Shown in pieces: positions 49,906 to 58,451 of a stretch of 64,000 bases of DNA. The DNA is taken from contig JAXLTC010000001.1 in NCBI GenBank assembly GCA_046330255.1, forward strand, positions 558,001-622,000. Reading direction: 5' to 3'. The notes under the pieces are model-generated. The model had not been told where the DNA came from. It saw nothing but the letters and a program-made list of their open reading frames with translations, and made no database searches. A program made the position numbers and the translations under genes. This DNA comes from JBBSBL01 sp046330255. GTDB taxonomy: Bacteria > Actinomycetota > Thermoleophilia > Solirubrobacterales > Solirubrobacteraceae. The first letter of the stretch is position 1. Each line of letters begins with the position of its first letter.

Positions 49906-51108
49906 CTAGCGGTAGAGCGGGCGCAGGCCTAGCAGGCGCTCGATCGTCACGGCGTGCAGTCCGCGGCGGCGCAGGGCCGGCAGGATCTGGGCCATCGCGG
50001 CCACCGACTGGCCGCGCGGTCCGCCGCCGTCGTGCATGACCACGATCGACCCGCCCCGGATCGACCCGAGCACCCGGCTCACGATGGCGCCCGTGCCCGG
50101 CGTGGACCAGTCGCGCGGATCGACGTCCCAGATGATCGTCAGCATCCCCTGCGAGCGGGCGATCGAGACCAGCGATCCGCTGACGGCGCCGTACGGCGGG
50201 CGGAACAGGCACGGCGCGAAGCCGGTGGCCCGGCGGATGGCGCGCGCCGTGGACGAGATCTGCCCGGCCGCGAACCCTCCGCCGCCGGCCAGCGACGGGT
50301 GGCTCCAGGAGTGGTCCCCGATCGAGCTTCCCTCGCGCAGGATGCGCCGCATCACCGCGCCGCGCCCCGCGACGTTCTGGCCGATCTCGAAGAACGTGGC
50401 GTGGGCTCCGTTGCGGCGCAGCACGTCGAGCATCGAGCCCGTGAAGGCGCTCGGCCCGTCGTCGAGCCCGAAGGCCACGGCGTGGCTGCGCCGGGGGCCG
50501 TTGGAGCGCAGCGATGGACCAGCCGCGACGCAGCCGGACGGAACGGGCGCGACGAGCGTGCCGCGCCCGGCAGGCCCGCCGGGCGCGACGTCCAGGCAAT
50601 GCGCCTCGCCCGCGGTGCGGTCGGGGCCGCAGACGCCGCTCTGGCGCCAGGTGCTGCGCACCCGCCAGCGGAAGGAGCCGATGCGCAGGCCCGCCGCCGA
50701 CGGCCTGAACCGCGCGCGAAGCTGGTTGACCCCCGGGCGCGCGATCGTGGCGCCCACGAGCGCGCCGCGGCCCGGCGCGCCGCCGGGCCCGAGCGGCGCG
50801 AGCCGCAGGCGCGCGACGCCGGAGCGAGCGACGAGGCACAGCTCGTGGCGGCCGGCCCCCTGCGCGGTGAGCAGGCAGAGGCTGCGTCCGTCCCGCCCCA
50901 GCGCGCTCGCCGTGATCCGCCCGCCGGTGCGCACCACCCAGACGAGGTCGGGCCCGTCCTGCGCGAGCGCGACCGCGCGCAGGTCGAGCGGACCCCTGGT
51001 GTCGCCCGCGCGATCCCCCGCCCTGCCGGCCGATGCGGGCACGGCGCCGAGCACCAGCAGCGCGCCGCAGACGAGTATCGCGAGCCGTGCGGTCCGGGAA
51101 CGCCCCAT
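49906..51108 (-). CDS. Secreted polysaccharide deacetylase (NodB/CE4 domain)
   Basis: 400 residues from ATG 51108, with a signal peptide (about 1-28). A 190-residue N-terminal beta-rich part of unknown fold precedes the NodB domain (about 205-390): FGLDDGPS (metal Asp; the usual TFDDGP is altered), the metal HxxxxH in GDHSWSHPSL, FRPPYGAVS, WDVDPRDW and the C-terminal VVMHDGG. Such enzymes deacetylate GlcNAc in peptidoglycan or other surface glycans. Confidence 0.88.
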   Translation of the reverse strand: MGRSRTARLAILVCGALLVLGAVPASAGRAGDRAGDTRGPLDLRAVALAQDGPDLVWVVRTGGRITASALGRDGRSLCLLTAQGAGRHELCLVARSGVARLRLAPLGPGGAPGRGALVGATIARPGVNQLRARFRPSAAGLRIGSFRWRVRSTWRQSGVCGPDRTAGEAHCLDVAPGGPAGRGTLVAPVPSGCVAAGPSLRSNGPRRSHAVAFGLDDGPSAFTGSMLDVLRRNGAHATFFEIGQNVAGRGAVMRRILREGSSIGDHSWSHPSLAGGGGFAAGQISSTARAIRRATGFAPCLFRPPYGAVSGSLVSIARSQGMLTIIWDVDPRDWSTPGTGAIVSRVLGSIRGGSIVVMHDGGGPRGQSVAAMAQILPALRRRGLHAVTIERLLGLRPLYR

Positions 51109-51178
51109 CGCCGGGCCATGTTGGCAGACGTCCCCGGTACGCCGCGGCGGCGCATCCGACACCCGGCCAGAACGAGGC

Positions 51179-51184
51179 TAGGAT
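51179..51184 (+). promoter_or_regulatory. -10 hexamer TAGGAT of the membrane protein gene
   Basis: TAGGAT ends 8 bases before the GTG at 51193 and supports that start codon. Confidence 0.45.
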
Positions 51185-51192
51185 CGGCCGCG

Positions 51193-52080
51193 GTGCACGG
51201 CCCGCTCGCGTCCTTCCTCACCGACCTCTGGCACGACCAGCTCGTCTCGCGCGGCCAGCAGGGCACGTTCCTGGTCCTGGCCGGATTCCTCGGCTCGTTC
51301 GGCTTCATCCGGATGAGCACGCGGATCATGCGCAGCCCGCGGATGTCGTGGTGGCCGGGCAGCGTCGTCAGCGACGGCGGCGTGCACGTCCACCACCTCG
51401 TGTTCGGGATCGTCGCGATGATCGCCGGCGGGGTGATGGCCATCGGTGTCTGGAACTCTCCCTGGTGGGAGATCGCGTGCGCGATCTTCGGCATCGGGGT
51501 CGGCCTGACCGTCGACGAGTTCGCGCTTTGGCTGCACCTCGACGACGTCTACTGGTCCGAGGAGGGCCGCTCGTCGATCGACGCCGCCGTGGTCGCGGCG
51601 CTCGGGATCGGCCTGGTGATCCTCGGAGCCAAGCCGTTCGACTTCCAGTCGGCGAGCGTGGAGACCGTGGCGCTGAGCGCACTGGTGATCGCCACCGACC
51701 TCGTTCTGGTCGCCATCTGCTTGCTCAAGAAGCGCCTCTGGCACGGCTGTCTCGGCATCTTCTTCCTCCCGATCGCGCTCTACGGCGCCTGGCGCCTGGG
51801 CAAGCCCGGCTCGTGGTGGGCGCGGCGGCGCTACGGCGAGCGCCGGCCGGACAAGCAGGCGCGGGCCGGGGAGCGCTTCCCCCCCGACCGTCGCACCGAG
51901 CGGTTCAAGAACGTCTTCCGGGACGCGGTCGGCGGCACGCCGACCGACGTCTACGAGGCCAAGCTCGCCGAGCGCCGAGCGGCCGAGGAGGGCGCGCGCG
52001 CGTTGCGCGAGCGCGCCGACCGCCGCGCCGAGCTCGAGCTGGCGGCCGCGGAGAGTCGCATCCCCGAGCCGCGCGCCTAG
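51193..52080 (+). CDS. Integral membrane protein with a HVHH motif
   Basis: 295 residues from GTG 51193. About six membrane helices (first about 20-36) are followed by a highly charged C-terminal tail of about 100 residues rich in Arg/Glu/Ala that likely forms a coiled coil in the cytosol. Conserved-looking features are GVHVHHLVFGI near residue 62 and a VDEFALWLHLDDVYW segment near 105, His and acidic residues inside or next to membrane helices, which suggests metal binding. The function is unknown. It converges on the PEP-mutase-like gene. Confidence 0.8.
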   Translation: MHGPLASFLTDLWHDQLVSRGQQGTFLVLAGFLGSFGFIRMSTRIMRSPRMSWWPGSVVSDGGVHVHHLVFGIVAMIAGGVMAIGVWNSPWWEIACAIFGIGVGLTVDEFALWLHLDDVYWSEEGRSSIDAAVVAALGIGLVILGAKPFDFQSASVETVALSALVIATDLVLVAICLLKKRLWHGCLGIFFLPIALYGAWRLGKPGSWWARRRYGERRPDKQARAGERFPPDRRTERFKNVFRDAVGGTPTDVYEAKLAERRAAEEGARALRERADRRAELELAAAESRIPEPRA

Positions 52081-52898
52081 CCGAACGCCTCGCGCGCCGC
52101 CTTCGCGCCCTCCCCGGCGCGCTCCCAGTAACCGTATGTGCCCCGCTCGCGCAGCTCCTCCGCAGCCTCAACCGCCGCGCCGAGCGCGGCGAATGCGAAC
52201 GCGCCGCCGACCGAGACCCGGGCGACGCCCGCCGCCGCCAGCTCCGCGACCGGCGGGGCGCCGGGCAGCGCCAGCACGCTCACGGGCGCGCCGACGGCCT
52301 TGACGACCGCGCGGATGTCCTCGATCCGGGTCAGGCCCGGCGCGAACAGCACGTCGGCGCCGGCCTCCTCGTAGGCGCGCAGCCGCGCGATCGTGTCGGA
52401 AAGGTCGTCGCGCCCGCGGATGTGGTTCTCGGCGCGGGCCGTGAGCACGAGCCGGACCGGCCCGTCGTGCGCCGCCCGCACGGCGGCCGCGACGCGCTCG
52501 ACCGCGAGCCCCGGCTCGTAGATCGGGTCCTCCTCGCGTCCGCTGTAGTCCTCGACCGAGCAGCCGGCGAGTCCGGCCCCGATCGCCAGGCCGATCGTCT
52601 CGGCGACGCCCGCGGGATCGTCGGCGAAGCCGTTCTCGAGATCGGCCGAGACGGGCACCTCCGTGGCCGCGACGAGCGCCGCCGAATGGGCGATCGCCTC
52701 CTCCCGCGTGACGCCGCCGTCCAGGCGCCCGAGCGTCGCGGCGAACCCGCTGCTGGTCGTCGCGAGCGCCTCGAAGCCGAGCGAGGCGAGCAGGACGGCC
52801 GAGCCGGCGTCCCAGGCGTTCGGCATCAGCAGCGGCCGCCCGGGCCGGTGCAGCTCGAGGAACCGCTGCGCCCTGTGAGCCTCCTCCGGGCGGCTCAC
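52077..52898 (-). CDS. Isocitrate lyase/PEP mutase superfamily protein
   Basis: 273 residues from GTG 52898, which overlaps the beta-propeller stop. The TIM-barrel of this superfamily has PNAWDAGSAVLL, the metal site SADLENGF (where carboxyvinyl-phosphonate mutase has its DxDxG motif), SVEDYSGREEDP, and ARAENHIRGRDD. Likely a C-C or P-C lyase of 2-methylisocitrate lyase or oxaloacetate decarboxylase type; the specific reaction cannot be read. Third gene of the MoaD/propeller operon. Confidence 0.85.
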   Translation of the reverse strand: MSRPEEAHRAQRFLELHRPGRPLLMPNAWDAGSAVLLASLGFEALATTSSGFAATLGRLDGGVTREEAIAHSAALVAATEVPVSADLENGFADDPAGVAETIGLAIGAGLAGCSVEDYSGREEDPIYEPGLAVERVAAAVRAAHDGPVRLVLTARAENHIRGRDDLSDTIARLRAYEEAGADVLFAPGLTRIEDIRAVVKAVGAPVSVLALPGAPPVAELAAAGVARVSVGGAFAFAALGAAVEAAEELRERGTYGYWERAGEGAKAAREAFG

Positions 52899-53965
52899 GA
52901 GCGCGCCGCCGAGACGGAGTAGACCGGCGGCAGGCGCGAGGCGACCGTCGACCAGGTCGCACCGGAGTCGCCCGAGCCGAACAGCTCGCCGGAGGTCGCG
53001 CCGAAGTAGAGCTCGAGGCCCTCTCCCTCCCCGGCGGCGTCGAACGCGCGGCGGAGCACCGTCAGGTACGCGTCGCGCGCGGGAAGCCCTTCGCCGCGCG
53101 GCGACCACGACGCGCCGGCGTCGCGCGTCTCGTACACGCGCACGCGGCCCTCCGGCATCACGCGGTCGGTGTCGGCCACGAGCGGGATCACGTACGCGCT
53201 GTCCGGGTCGGCCGGGTCGAGCGCGAGCGGGAAACCGAAGTCCGACGGCAGTCCCGCGCCGATGTCCGTCCAGGACTCCCCGGCGTCGTCGGAGCGATAC
53301 ACGCCGCCGTGGAACTGCATGAAGATGCGCTCGGGCCGCAGCGCGGCGCGCTGCAGTCGGTGGACGCACAGACCGACCGCCTCCTCGGCCGCGTCCTCCG
53401 GGGCGTAGTTCGGGACCAGGCCCGCGTTCCCGCGCCGCCACGACCCGCCGCGGTCGTCGCTCAGCCACACGCCCGCGGCCGAGACCGCGACCGCGATCCG
53501 GTCCTCCTCGCCCGGCCACGGCGCGATCGAGTGCAGGCACAGCCCGCCGCCGCCCGGCTGCCAGGAGCCGCGCGTCGGGTGCTCCCAGAGCGCGCGGTTG
53601 AGCTCCCACGAGCGTCCGCCGTCGCGGCTCTCGAAGAGCACGCCGGGGTCGCCGCCCGCGTAGAGCGCGCCGTCGTCCTCGCCTGGGACGATCACCCAGA
53701 TCCGCTCGAGCGCCTGCTCGCCGCCGTCGGGCAGCGAGACTCCCGAGGCCTGCTCCCACTCGCCGCCGGGGTCCTCGCAGAAGAAGATCTTGGGGCCGTA
53801 GAACGGCGAGGTCACCCCCGCCAGCAGCAGCCCGCTGCGCCGGTCGCGCAGGGCGAAGTCCACCGGCTCGCCCGCGAACGCCCGGGCGGTCACCTCGAAC
53901 TCGCCGCCCGGCTCCCCCTCGAGCGCGAACAGCCCCTTCTTGGTCCCTACGACCAGTTCGGTCAT
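52895..53965 (-). CDS. Asp-box (BNR) beta-propeller protein
   Basis: 356 residues without signal peptide, beginning TELVVGTKKGLFAL. Five Asp-box repeats SxDxGxxW are seen: SRDGGRSW, SDDRGGSW, SDDAGESW, TRDAGASW and SGDSGATW. The arrangement resembles sialidase-like or YVTN propellers, but no catalytic Arg triad or Tyr is evident. It is likely cytosolic and the function is unknown. It overlaps the MoaD-like gene by ATGA and the PEP-mutase-like gene by GTGA. Confidence 0.88.
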   Translation of the reverse strand: MTELVVGTKKGLFALEGEPGGEFEVTARAFAGEPVDFALRDRRSGLLLAGVTSPFYGPKIFFCEDPGGEWEQASGVSLPDGGEQALERIWVIVPGEDDGALYAGGDPGVLFESRDGGRSWELNRALWEHPTRGSWQPGGGGLCLHSIAPWPGEEDRIAVAVSAAGVWLSDDRGGSWRRGNAGLVPNYAPEDAAEEAVGLCVHRLQRAALRPERIFMQFHGGVYRSDDAGESWTDIGAGLPSDFGFPLALDPADPDSAYVIPLVADTDRVMPEGRVRVYETRDAGASWSPRGEGLPARDAYLTVLRRAFDAAGEGEGLELYFGATSGELFGSGDSGATWSTVASRLPPVYSVSAARS

Positions 53966-54237
53966 GCGAATCGGCTCCCCCCTCCTGAGATCGCGGGGAT
54001 CACCTCGATGCGGTCGGCCGGTCGTACCGGCGTCGTCTCGGCGGCTCGCTCCCCGTTCACGAACACGTTGATGTGCCGGCGAACGCGACCGCGCTCGTCC
54101 AGCACCCAGCCCGCGAGTGGCGGATGGTCACGCTCCAGGCTAACGAGCAGGTCGCCCACCGTCGCTCCCTCGACCTCCAGCTCCGCGCGCTCGTCGGCGA
54201 GCTTGCGCAACGGACCCCGGAGGCGCAGCACGGCCAT
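53962..54237 (-). CDS. MoaD/ThiS-family ubiquitin-fold protein
   Basis: 91 residues. The MoaD/ThiS pattern LELEVEGATVGDLL followed by VRRHINVFVNGE and a VIPAISGGGS tail is clear. Family members carry a C-terminal Gly-Gly that is adenylated and thiocarboxylated as a sulfur donor. Here four residues (SRFA) follow the GGG, so trimming or a non-sulfur role would be needed. A TAGGAT hexamer 6 bases before the ATG makes it the first gene of the operon. Confidence 0.88.
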   Translation of the reverse strand: MAVLRLRGPLRKLADERAELEVEGATVGDLLVSLERDHPPLAGWVLDERGRVRRHINVFVNGERAAETTPVRPADRIEVIPAISGGGSRFA

Positions 54238-54243
54238 GCACCG

Positions 54244-54249
54244 ATCCTA
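54244..54249 (-). promoter_or_regulatory. -10 hexamer TAGGAT of the MoaD-like operon
   Basis: TAGGAT on the minus strand, 6 bases before the ATG at 54237. The divergent promoter lies at 54290. Confidence 0.45.
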
Positions 54250-54289
54250 GAGGGGCGCCGATGCCGGCACGCGCGCGCCGGGCGGCGGA

Positions 54290-54295
54290 TATCGT
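54290..54295 (+). promoter_or_regulatory. -10 hexamer TATCGT of the AhpD-like gene
   Basis: TATCGT ends 7 bases before the GTG at 54303; this decides the start codon over the upstream in-frame ATG at 54261. Confidence 0.4.
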
Positions 54296-54302
54296 CATCG
54301 CG

Positions 54303-54908
54303 GTGCCGGTCGACGCCCCCGTCAGCAGCCCGCGCGTGGCTCCCGGGTCGCGCGCCCAGATCGGAGCGGTGAACGCGCTGCTGGTCGGGGTGATCCGGCG
54401 CGCCGCGGGAACCCGCGAGCCGCCGCACCTGTTCACGACGCTCGCCCGCCACCGCCGCCTCTTCCGGCGCTGGCTGCGCTTCGCCGGCGGCCTGATGCCG
54501 GGCGGCAGCCTGCCGAGGCGCGACACCGAGCTGGTGATCCTGCGCGCCGCGCACAACTGCGACTGCGCCTACGAGCGCGCGCACCACGAGCGCATCGCGC
54601 CGGGCGCAGGGGTCACCGCGCAGGAGATCGCGCGCACGATCGAGGGCCCGGACGCGCCCGGCTGGAGCGAGCGCGACGCGGCGCTGCTGCGCGCGGCCGA
54701 CGAGCTCCACGGCGAGCGCGCGATCAGCGACGCCACGTGGTCCGCGCTGCGCGCCGGGCGCACCGAGGTCGAGCTGATCGAGCTGTGCATGCTCGTGGGC
54801 CACTACGAGATGCTCGCGATCACGATCGGCGGCCTGCGCATCGAGCCCGACGAGCACGACGGACGGCCGCCGTCGCGGCTCGCCCGGCTGGCGGAGCGCG
54901 GCCGGTGA
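54303..54908 (+). CDS. Carboxymuconolactone decarboxylase (AhpD-like) family protein
   Basis: 201 residues from GTG 54303. The helical CMD core has LPRRDTELVILRAAHNCDCAYERAHH: the redox-type cysteine pair here is CDC rather than CxxC, followed by the conserved His. Members are peroxidases or decarboxylases; substrate unknown. It overlaps the SDR gene by GTGA. Confidence 0.85.
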   Translation: MPVDAPVSSPRVAPGSRAQIGAVNALLVGVIRRAAGTREPPHLFTTLARHRRLFRRWLRFAGGLMPGGSLPRRDTELVILRAAHNCDCAYERAHHERIAPGAGVTAQEIARTIEGPDAPGWSERDAALLRAADELHGERAISDATWSALRAGRTEVELIELCMLVGHYEMLAITIGGLRIEPDEHDGRPPSRLARLAERGR

Positions 54909-55765
54909 GGCGCGCGCCGGAGCCGCTGGCCGGGCGGCGCGTCCTGGTCACCGGCGCGGCACGCGGCATCGGCGCCGCCACGGCGCGGCGCCTGCACGCG
55001 CGCGGAGCGAAGGTCGCGCTGGCCGGGATCGAGCCCGACGAGCTGCGGCGAACGGCCGCCGCGTGCGGCGACGCGCCCATGTGGGAGTGCGACGTGGCCG
55101 AGCGCGAGCAGGTGGAGACGGCGGTCGAGGCCGCCGCCGAGGCGCTCGGCGGGCTCGACGTCGTGGTCGCGAACGCCGGCGTCGCGGCCCAGCTCCCGCT
55201 GGTCGGCGGCGACCCGGAGATCTTCGAGCGCACGCTCGCCGTCAACACGCTCGGCGTCTACTACACGCTGCGCGCCGCCGGCCCCCACATCTCCCACCCG
55301 CGCGGCTACGCGCTCGCGATCTCCTCGCTGGCCGCCGCCGTGCACCCCCCGCTGATGGGGGCCTACTGCGCCTCGAAGGCCGCGGTCGAGGCGCTCGGCG
55401 ACGTGCTGCGCGCGGAGCTGCGCCCGAGCGGCGCCCGCGTCGGCGTCGCCTACTTCGCGGAGCTGGATACCGACATGACCAGCCGCGGGTTCTCGACCGC
55501 GGCCGCCAAGCGCCTCGTGCCACGCCAGCGGGTGGCGCCGCTCTCGGCCGGGATCGACGCGATCGAGCGCGGGATCGCGCGGCGCTCCCGCCGCGTGTGG
55601 GCTCCGGCCTGGGTCGCCCCGCTGCTGCACGCGCGCACGCTGCTGCAGCTCGCGGCCGAGCGCGCGACGCGGCGCGGGCTCGACGAGACGCTCGCGGTCG
55701 CGCGCGGGGAGCACGCGCCGCTGACCACCCCGCAACGCGACCCGGCCGGGAGCGTGACGCGATGA
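54905..55765 (+). CDS. Short-chain dehydrogenase/reductase
   Basis: 286 residues from GTG 54905. NAD(P) loop TGAARGIGAATARRL, NAG in VANAGVA, active-site Ser and YCASKAAVEAL with the Tyr/Lys pair. It oxidises or reduces an unknown alcohol or ketone. The AhpD-like/SDR/esterase genes overlap in pairs and form one operon. Confidence 0.9.
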   Translation: MRRAPEPLAGRRVLVTGAARGIGAATARRLHARGAKVALAGIEPDELRRTAAACGDAPMWECDVAEREQVETAVEAAAEALGGLDVVVANAGVAAQLPLVGGDPEIFERTLAVNTLGVYYTLRAAGPHISHPRGYALAISSLAAAVHPPLMGAYCASKAAVEALGDVLRAELRPSGARVGVAYFAELDTDMTSRGFSTAAAKRLVPRQRVAPLSAGIDAIERGIARRSRRVWAPAWVAPLLHARTLLQLAAERATRRGLDETLAVARGEHAPLTTPQRDPAGSVTR

Positions 55766-57078
55766 GGCGAGCGCTCGCCGCCGCGCTGGTCGCCGCGGCC
55801 GCCCTGGCAGCCGCGCCGGCCGCGGCCACGGCGCTCTCGCCGCCGGCGCCTGACCGTGCCGTCACCGTACTCTCGACGCGCCGGCTCGACGCGCGCCTGC
55901 TCGAGCTGACCGTCCGCACGCCCGCCCTTGCCTCCCCCACGCGGGTGCGCGTGCTGCTGCCCGACGGCTACTCCGCCGCCGCCTCGCGCCGCTACCCCGT
56001 GCTCTACCTGCTGCATGGCGCGGGCGGCGACGAGAGCGGCTGGACCCGCGCGGGCGGCGTGGAGCAGGCGACGGCGAACCTGCCCCTGATCGTCGTGATG
56101 CCGGACGGCGGGCGCGCGGGCTGGTACACCAACTGGCGCAACGGCGGCCGCGGCGGGCCGCCGGAATGGGAGACCTGGCACACCTCCCAGCTCGTGCGGC
56201 TGGTCGACTCCCGCTTCCGCACGATCGCGGCACGGCGGGGCCGGGCGATCGCCGGCCTCTCGATGGGCGGCTTCGGCGCGCTCAGCTACGCCGCGCGCCA
56301 TCCCGACCTCTACACGGCGGCCGCCGGCTTCTCCGGCGGCGTGGACCTCGAGCTGCGGCTCTACGGGCAGCCCGCGGGCAAGATCACGGTCGCCGCGACC
56401 GCCCCGAACGACGGCGGCAAGGCCGATTCGGTGTTCGGGGACTTCGACACGCAGAACATCCTCTGGCGCGGCCACAACCCGCCCGACCTCGCCGCGAACC
56501 TGCGCGGGCTCGCGCTCGGCCTCTACACGGGCAACGGGCAGCCGGGCGGACCGCTCGGCGGGCCCGCCGATCTCGACATCATCGAGCTGGGCGCGCACGA
56601 CATGAGCGTGAACGTGCACCGCCGCCTCGCGCGGCTCGGCATCCCGCACGTCTGGGACGACTACGGCAGGGGCGCGCACACCTGGCCCTACTGGGCGCGC
56701 GACCTGCGCTGGACCCTGCCCTGGCTGATGCGCCGCTTCGCGCACCCCGCGCCTCCGCCGGCGCGGGTCCGCTACACGTCGATCGAGAGCGCCTACGAGG
56801 ACTTCGGCTGGCGCGTGTCGATCCGGCGCCCGAACGTCGAGTTCAGCACGCTGTCCGGCGCCTGGCGCGGCGGGTTCTCGCTGACCGGGAGCGGGACGGC
56901 GGCGGTGACCACGCCGCCCGCCTACCGGCCCGGGGCGCGGCTGCGGCTGCGGATCGACCGCGGGCGCCGGAGCGCCTCCCTCCTCGCGCGAGCCGATCGC
57001 ACGGGGCGCCTGCGCGTCGCGCTGGGACTCCCCCGGCGCGGAGCGACGGCGCGTGTGCAGATCCGCGCGGCCGGCTGA
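55762..57078 (+). CDS. Secreted esterase (antigen 85/EstA-like alpha/beta-hydrolase)
   Basis: 438 residues. Signal peptide (about 1-27). The alpha/beta-hydrolase core (about 55-330) has YLLHGAGGDESGW (oxyanion), the nucleophile GLSMGGFGAL, and the C-terminal His in YGRGAHTWPYW. The 90-residue C-terminal part is a beta-rich domain of unknown type. Similar enzymes hydrolyse acetyl or ferulic esters or act as mycolyltransferases. Its ATG overlaps the SDR stop. Confidence 0.88.
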   Translation: MRRALAAALVAAAALAAAPAAATALSPPAPDRAVTVLSTRRLDARLLELTVRTPALASPTRVRVLLPDGYSAAASRRYPVLYLLHGAGGDESGWTRAGGVEQATANLPLIVVMPDGGRAGWYTNWRNGGRGGPPEWETWHTSQLVRLVDSRFRTIAARRGRAIAGLSMGGFGALSYAARHPDLYTAAAGFSGGVDLELRLYGQPAGKITVAATAPNDGGKADSVFGDFDTQNILWRGHNPPDLAANLRGLALGLYTGNGQPGGPLGGPADLDIIELGAHDMSVNVHRRLARLGIPHVWDDYGRGAHTWPYWARDLRWTLPWLMRRFAHPAPPPARVRYTSIESAYEDFGWRVSIRRPNVEFSTLSGAWRGGFSLTGSGTAAVTTPPAYRPGARLRLRIDRGRRSASLLARADRTGRLRVALGLPRRGATARVQIRAAG

Positions 57079-57094
57079 CCCGGGGCCCGGGCCC

Positions 57095-57751
57095 TCAGAC
57101 CTCGAGCGCGGACCACGCCGGCAGCGCGCGCACGGCGGCGAGGTCGTCGTCGGAGGCGGCGCGCTCGCGCAGCTCCGGCAGCGTCGCGATCGCGCCCTTC
57201 AGCTCCGCCAGCGCCGCGGGCGCGTCACCGGCGCGCGAGAGGCAGCACGCGAGCCGGTAGCGGATGAACGGGCTCTCCCGCTGCTCGCCGGCCTCGCGGC
57301 GCAGGGTCTCCGCCGCCTCCGCCCAGTCGCCGCGGCGCATCGCCTCCTGGGCGAGGTAGATCGGCTCCCACGGCAGCGAGTGGTAGGGCTTCTCGCGCCA
57401 GCCGCCGACGGCCAGCACGACGGTCCCGTCCTCGAGCGCCGTCGCCGCGCGTCGCAGCTCCGGGACCGCGACGAACACCGCGCCGCCCGCCGGCACGTCG
57501 ACCTCGCGCTCGCCCGCGGTGAAGCGCATGGCGCCCGCGACCACGACGTAGAGCTCCTCCTGCCCGGGCGACTCGACGTGCTCCTCGATCACGGCGTCGC
57601 CCGCGCTCGCGGCCCGGTAGGCGTTGGTCCCGAACGCGCCGATGCCGAGCCGCCGCCGCACCGGCACCCACTGCAGCGCGCCGCCGTCGACGGGCACGGC
57701 CTCCTCCTCCAGGAGCGACATCACGCGGATCGGCTGCTGCTCGTCCCCCAC
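57095..57751 (-). CDS. Cupin-domain protein with TPR-like C-terminus
   Basis: 218 residues. A cupin barrel (about 35-110) has the metal-binding core EEHVESPGQEELYVVVAG and VPAGGAVFV, and the C-terminal part has helix pairs (RGDWAEAAETLRREAG, RYRLACCLSRAGDAPAALAEL) typical of tetratricopeptides. A metabolic sensor or small-molecule enzyme is possible; function unknown. GTG 57751 is used; ATG 57721 is an alternative. Confidence 0.8.
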   Translation of the reverse strand: MGDEQQPIRVMSLLEEEAVPVDGGALQWVPVRRRLGIGAFGTNAYRAASAGDAVIEEHVESPGQEELYVVVAGAMRFTAGEREVDVPAGGAVFVAVPELRRAATALEDGTVVLAVGGWREKPYHSLPWEPIYLAQEAMRRGDWAEAAETLRREAGEQRESPFIRYRLACCLSRAGDAPAALAELKGAIATLPELRERAASDDDLAAVRALPAWSALEV

Positions 57752-57798
57752 CGGCCGCAGCGTCGCAGCCGGACGGGCGGGCGGTCAAGGCGCCGGGG

Positions 57799-58023
57799 TT
57801 ACGCGGCTACGCCGAGCTGCGGCGGCGGCAGCATCCGCAGCAGATCGTCCGGCAGCGTCTGGCTCGCGTGCCAGTACTCGAGGCCAACCGTCTCGCCTGT
57901 CGAGGGATCCAGCTCGCGCAATCCGGCCTCGACCTCCTCGGCCACCACGCTCGCGGGGTCATACCCCTCGAAGCGCAGCCAGGCGATGTCGGCCTTCGCG
58001 TCGTAGTGGCCGTCGATCCCCAT
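57799..58023 (-). CDS. DUF2283-family protein
   Basis: 74 residues from ATG 58023. The beginning GHYDAKADIAWLRFEGYD, and the pattern VVAEEVEAGLRELDPSTGETVGLEYW, are typical of the short DUF2283 proteins. Function unknown. A TAGCTT hexamer 7 bases before the ATG favours this start over the TTG three codons upstream. Divergent from the Xre antitoxin gene. Confidence 0.88.
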   Translation of the reverse strand: MGIDGHYDAKADIAWLRFEGYDPASVVAEEVEAGLRELDPSTGETVGLEYWHASQTLPDDLLRMLPPPQLGVAA

Positions 58024-58030
58024 CGTCGTC

Positions 58031-58036
58031 AAGCTA
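58031..58036 (-). promoter_or_regulatory. -10 hexamer TAGCTT of the DUF2283 gene
   Basis: TAGCTT on the minus strand, 7 bases before the ATG at 58023. Confidence 0.4.
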
Positions 58037-58075
58037 CCGTTGGCGGACTCGACATCGGAGCGCGTGATACAAGCC

Positions 58076-58105
58076 TTGCAGTCGTCGAGCGTTTGTCGAT
58101 AAAAT
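58076..58105 (+). promoter_or_regulatory. Promoter of the Xre antitoxin gene
   Basis: TTGCAG (58076-58081) and TAAAAT (58100-58105) with an 18-base spacer look like a -35/-10 pair. TAAAAT is 7 bases before the GTG start, again leaderless, and is the most AT-rich promoter in the window. Confidence 0.5.
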
Positions 58106-58112
58106 AGCGAGC

Positions 58113-58451
58113 GTGGCCACAGCCTTTGCGAACGAAGCGGCGCGAGTAGCTCGGACAGGGCATTTGTCCGTGTCGGACATCGGACGTGCCACGCGCGCCC
58201 ATGAAACGACCGTGCGGGCGTGGCTGCGGGAGAGCAGCTCTCCCACGGGCATCCACGCCGAGCGGCTCGGCGAATTGTCCTCGATTGTCGATCGCCTCAC
58301 GCTTCTCATGGAGGCGGAGTACATCCCTGTGTGGATGCGCAAGCCGATAGTCGCTCTCGACGACGACAAGCCGATAGACGTAATCGCAGACGGCGATTTT
58401 CGTCGCTTGTCTCGCGTCCTCGCCGGCCTAGAGTCGTCCGGCGCTGCCTAG
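58113..58451 (+). CDS. Xre/MbcA/ParS-type antitoxin
   Basis: 112 residues from GTG 58113. An N-terminal helix-turn-helix (LSVSDIGRATRAHETTVRAW) and the C-terminal antitoxin part (RLTLLMEAEYIPVWMRKP, IDVIADGDFRRLSRVLAGL) match antitoxins of RES-Xre modules. It should neutralise a RES-domain NAD-degrading toxin and repress the operon. The gene is intact, but its toxin partner just downstream is frameshifted. Confidence 0.88.
   Translation: MATAFANEAARVARTGHLSVSDIGRATRAHETTVRAWLRESSSPTGIHAERLGELSSIVDRLTLLMEAEYIPVWMRKPIVALDDDKPIDVIADGDFRRLSRVLAGLESSGAA

Noticed and set aside
58165..58179. Palindrome TGTCCG-TGT-CGGACA
   Set aside because: It lies inside the antitoxin coding sequence, and the dyad can follow from codon choice; the promoter is already accounted for upstream.
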